Made by a program: the position numbers and the translations under genes | The notes under the pieces: model-generated | Told to the model about the DNA's origin: nothing | The model's database searches: none | The model's input: only the letters and a program-made list of their open reading frames with translations | DNA from: Clostridia bacterium | GTDB lineage: Bacteria; Bacillota_A; Clostridia; Peptostreptococcales; Anaerovoracaceae | DNA length: 6,615 nucleotides | Assembly: GCA_024403175.1 (NCBI GenBank) | Contig: JAKSSI010000076.1 | Span: 1 to 6,615, forward strand | Direction: 5' to 3' | Shown here: piece by piece, positions 4,818 to 6,615 of the stretch | Layout of the letters: every line of letters begins with the position of its first letter | Position numbering within the stretch: the stretch's first letter is position 1

Positions 4818-6615
4818 ATGAGTAATACTCTAAATGATTTACAACTTAAATTAACTAACGAAGTAGCACCGGTTCTCGAAGAGGACCGGTACTTTGGCTA
4901 TTTGCTGGGTCTTATCGGCGAAGGTGAAAATGAGATAGATCAGCAGAGTGTTACAATGCATAAAACTGTTGATGAGGAATGGCTTTCTGAAATTGAAGGG
5001 GCTATGGATTCTATCTTTAAGGTTATTCAGGCTCCAAGACGTTGCCTTAAGAATAACGAAGAGGTAGTGCCTGTAGATCTTGCAAGAAAGATTACTGCAG
5101 ATTCAGTTAGACATCTTTCTCAAAACACACAGTTTATTGCAAGCAATGAAGATGGTAATGTTCAGCCTACAAGAGTACTTAATGTTACTGTAGAAGAAAC
5201 TTACGATCTTTATGAAAACAGATTTATCTATCACCTTATTCAAAGACTTGTTACATTTGTAGATAAGCGTACAGATGTAATTTTCTGGTCAACAGGCGAT
5301 GAAAAATATGATTCTTTAAAATTCCACAGTAAGTTCCAAGACGAAAGTGAAGAAGTAGAATACGAACTTTCTTTAAAGATTAAAAATCGTCATGATAATT
5401 CTGAGGAAAAGAAAGAAAACATGGATGTGTTTATGCGCATCGACCGCTTAAGAAGGCAGATTGTTCAGCTTAGAAGAAGTTCTTTCTGTGAAATTATGCA
5501 CGGCTGTTCAATAGTTAGAAGCCCTATTCAGCGTACTAACTTAATCATGAAAGATCATGATTATAGAAAGTGTTATCAGCTGTGGCAGTTTATTGAACGC
5601 TACGACGGTATAGGCTATACCATCGATGAAGAAAAGAAGGCTCTTCAGTTTGACGAAGACTATCTCTATCAGTTCTACGATTACATAGCTGTAAACTATG
5701 CAAACTTTAAATCCATTCTTTCTCCGGATAAGAGAGCTGAAGAAACTGTTCTTAAGGGAAAGAAGAAAACTGGAAGAAAACCAAAGTTTATCAAATCAGT
5801 TAAGGAAGAATTTGTTGATTCTCCTAACATAGAAGAAGTCGAACTTCGCAAAGTATTTGTTGAATTTGTTACGCAGGCTCAGTTAGATGCAGAGGCAAAG
5901 GCTGCCGAAGCTGTTCAGAAAGCCGAAGAAGCCGAAGCTCGCGCAGTAGCTGCAGAGGAAGAAGCAAAAGCTAAGATTCAGCAGATGAAAGAAGAAACAG
6001 ATGCAATAGTTGCAGAGACAAAAGCAACTGCTGAAGCTGAAGTTCAGAAGACTAAGGCTGAAGCTGTTTCTATTGTTGCCGCAACAAAAGCAGCTGCTGA
6101 AAAGACTGTCGCAGAAACTAAGGCTAATGCAGAAGCTGAAATTGCAGATGCTAAGTCAACTGCTGAAAAGACTGTTGCTGAAACCAAGGCAGAAGCTGAT
6201 AGAATCGTAACTGAAGCCAAGGCTGATGCCGATGAAAAGTGCTCTGTAATGGAAGCTCAGATGAATTCTGCTCTTGCTGCAAAGACTCTTGCACAGCAAA
6301 ATGAAAGCGAAGCAAGAGAACAGGCAAAGCAGGCTCAGCTCGATGCAACTACTGCAAATACAGAAAAAGAAGCTATGCGCATAAGCATGGATGCTGCTAT
6401 GGCTCATGCAGACGAAGCTCTTACTTTAAAGAAGAAGGCTGAAGAAGCAATGAACCGTGCTGTTGAAAGCGCTCAGTTTAAGCTTAACGAAGCTAAGGCT
6501 TTATCAGAACATGCTGAAAAGACTAAGGCTTATGCTATGACTCAGATAGATGCTGCTAATAAGGCTCTTGCAGGTCAGGCTGATGGCAAGACTATATCTT
6601 GCGTTGTGAAGGACG
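4818..6615 (+). CDS. DUF2357-like (McrC N-terminal-like) protein with long coiled-coil C-terminus (3' partial)
   Basis: The frame is open from ATG 4818 to the edge without a stop, 599 complete codons. An in-frame TAG at 4812-4814 fixes the earliest start, 6 bases after the AAA+ stop. No ribosome binding site is visible, so coupled translation is likely. Residues about 50-345 resemble DUF2357, the domain that partners McrB-type NTPases: S-V-R-H-L-S upstream, then V-E-E-T-Y-D-L-Y-E-N-R-F at 125-136, close to the E-N-R-F signature I know from that family, and later Y-Q-L-W-Q-F-I-E. I see no PD-(D/E)XK nuclease residues of the McrC kind; such a domain is absent or lies beyond the window. A basic stretch (K-G-K-K-K-T-G-R-K) precedes a coiled coil from about 354 to about 583, rich in Ala, Glu and Lys, with 11-residue repeats at 397-473. 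There is no signal peptide or membrane helix, so it is probably cytoplasmic, bound to the membrane ATPase. Confidence 0.8.
   Translation, partial: MSNTLNDLQLKLTNEVAPVLEEDRYFGYLLGLIGEGENEIDQQSVTMHKTVDEEWLSEIEGAMDSIFKVIQAPRRCLKNNEEVVPVDLARKITADSVRHLSQNTQFIASNEDGNVQPTRVLNVTVEETYDLYENRFIYHLIQRLVTFVDKRTDVIFWSTGDEKYDSLKFHSKFQDESEEVEYELSLKIKNRHDNSEEKKENMDVFMRIDRLRRQIVQLRRSSFCEIMHGCSIVRSPIQRTNLIMKDHDYRKCYQLWQFIERYDGIGYTIDEEKKALQFDEDYLYQFYDYIAVNYANFKSILSPDKRAEETVLKGKKKTGRKPKFIKSVKEEFVDSPNIEEVELRKVFVEFVTQAQLDAEAKAAEAVQKAEEAEARAVAAEEEAKAKIQQMKEETDAIVAETKATAEAEVQKTKAEAVSIVAATKAAAEKTVAETKANAEAEIADAKSTAEKTVAETKAEADRIVTEAKADADEKCSVMEAQMNSALAAKTLAQQNESEAREQAKQAQLDATTANTEKEAMRISMDAAMAHADEALTLKKKAEEAMNRAVESAQFKLNEAKALSEHAEKTKAYAMTQIDAANKALAGQADGKTISCVVKD
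4868..4890 (+). other. Stable hairpin 50 bases inside the DUF2357-like gene
   Basis: ACCGGTTCTC (4868-4877) pairs with GAGGACCGGT (4881-4890) around a GAA loop. The 10-pair stem has a single G-U wobble and six G-C pairs, in a region that is otherwise AT-rich. It is formed partly by a CGG arginine codon, the only one I find in frame in the window. No T-run follows, so it is not an intrinsic terminator. It may tune translation of a gene that lacks a ribosome binding site. Confidence 0.4.
6006..6236 (+). repeat. Seven tandem 11-residue (hendecad) coiled-coil repeats
   Basis: Residues 397-473 of the DUF2357-like protein divide without gaps into seven 11-mers, for example I-V-A-E-T-K-A-T-A-E-A, T-V-A-E-T-K-A-N-A-E-A and I-V-T-E-A-K-A-D-A-D-E. 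The consensus is [ITE]-[VI]-x-x-[TA]-K-[AS]-x-A-[EDV]-x. A more degenerate 11-residue register appears to continue on both sides (about 364-396 and 474-583). Hendecad periodicity implies a straight or slightly right-handed coiled coil, unlike the heptad tail of the signal peptidase. Confidence 0.75.

Noticed and set aside
6010..6210. 66-residue + strand frame rich in Leu, Lys and Gln
   Set aside because: It is an out-of-frame reading of the hendecad repeats; the repetitive composition follows from the coding repeat in the main frame.
3069..6615. A functional McrBC restriction system
   Set aside because: No nuclease motif is visible, the ATPase carries a membrane hairpin in place of a DNA-binding domain, and the neighbours are secretion genes. 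It is kept only as an evolutionary link.

Overview
The window comes from a moderately low-GC Gram-positive bacterium, most likely an anaerobic Clostridia-type member of the Bacillota. That placement is inferred. It rests on AGA-rich arginine usage, purine-rich ribosome binding sites just ahead of most genes, and SipW-type signal peptides with a T-[YF]-A-W-F-T motif. No taxonomic marker gene is present. All six genes lie on the + strand with gaps of 5 to 57 bases, so the window reads as one operon-like run cut at both ends.

Layout. Bases 1-732, 744-1562 and 1567-2304 encode three paralogous exported proteins; the first lacks its start. Each has a SipW-cognate signal peptide, a P-V-[ST] motif in the first half and a conserved E-G-x-D-x-x-C motif near the C-terminus. 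Bases 2362-3051 encode a SipW/ER-type (Ser-His) signal peptidase, the expected processing enzyme, with an unusual cytoplasmic coiled-coil tail. Bases 3069-4811 encode an AAA+ ATPase resembling McrB, carrying an N-terminal membrane hairpin and a Gly/Ala-rich linker. From 4818 to the right edge an open frame without a stop encodes a DUF2357-like (McrC N-terminal-like) protein followed by at least 230 residues of coiled coil. Part of that coiled coil is a clean array of 11-residue repeats. No McrC-type nuclease motif is seen in the visible part.

How it may fit together (inference). Secreted subunits are exported and trimmed by the dedicated peptidase. A membrane-tethered McrB-like motor and its McrC-like, coiled-coil-armed partner sit on the cytoplasmic face, perhaps meeting the peptidase tail. 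This would put an McrBC-derived NTPase pair to work in envelope assembly or surface defence instead of DNA restriction. It is the main candidate for a poorly described system here.

There is no stretch over 300 bases without a gene. The only sizeable gap (2305-2361) holds a perfect AT-rich palindrome and a ribosome binding site. No RNA genes, CRISPR arrays, insertion sequences or convincing terminators were seen.
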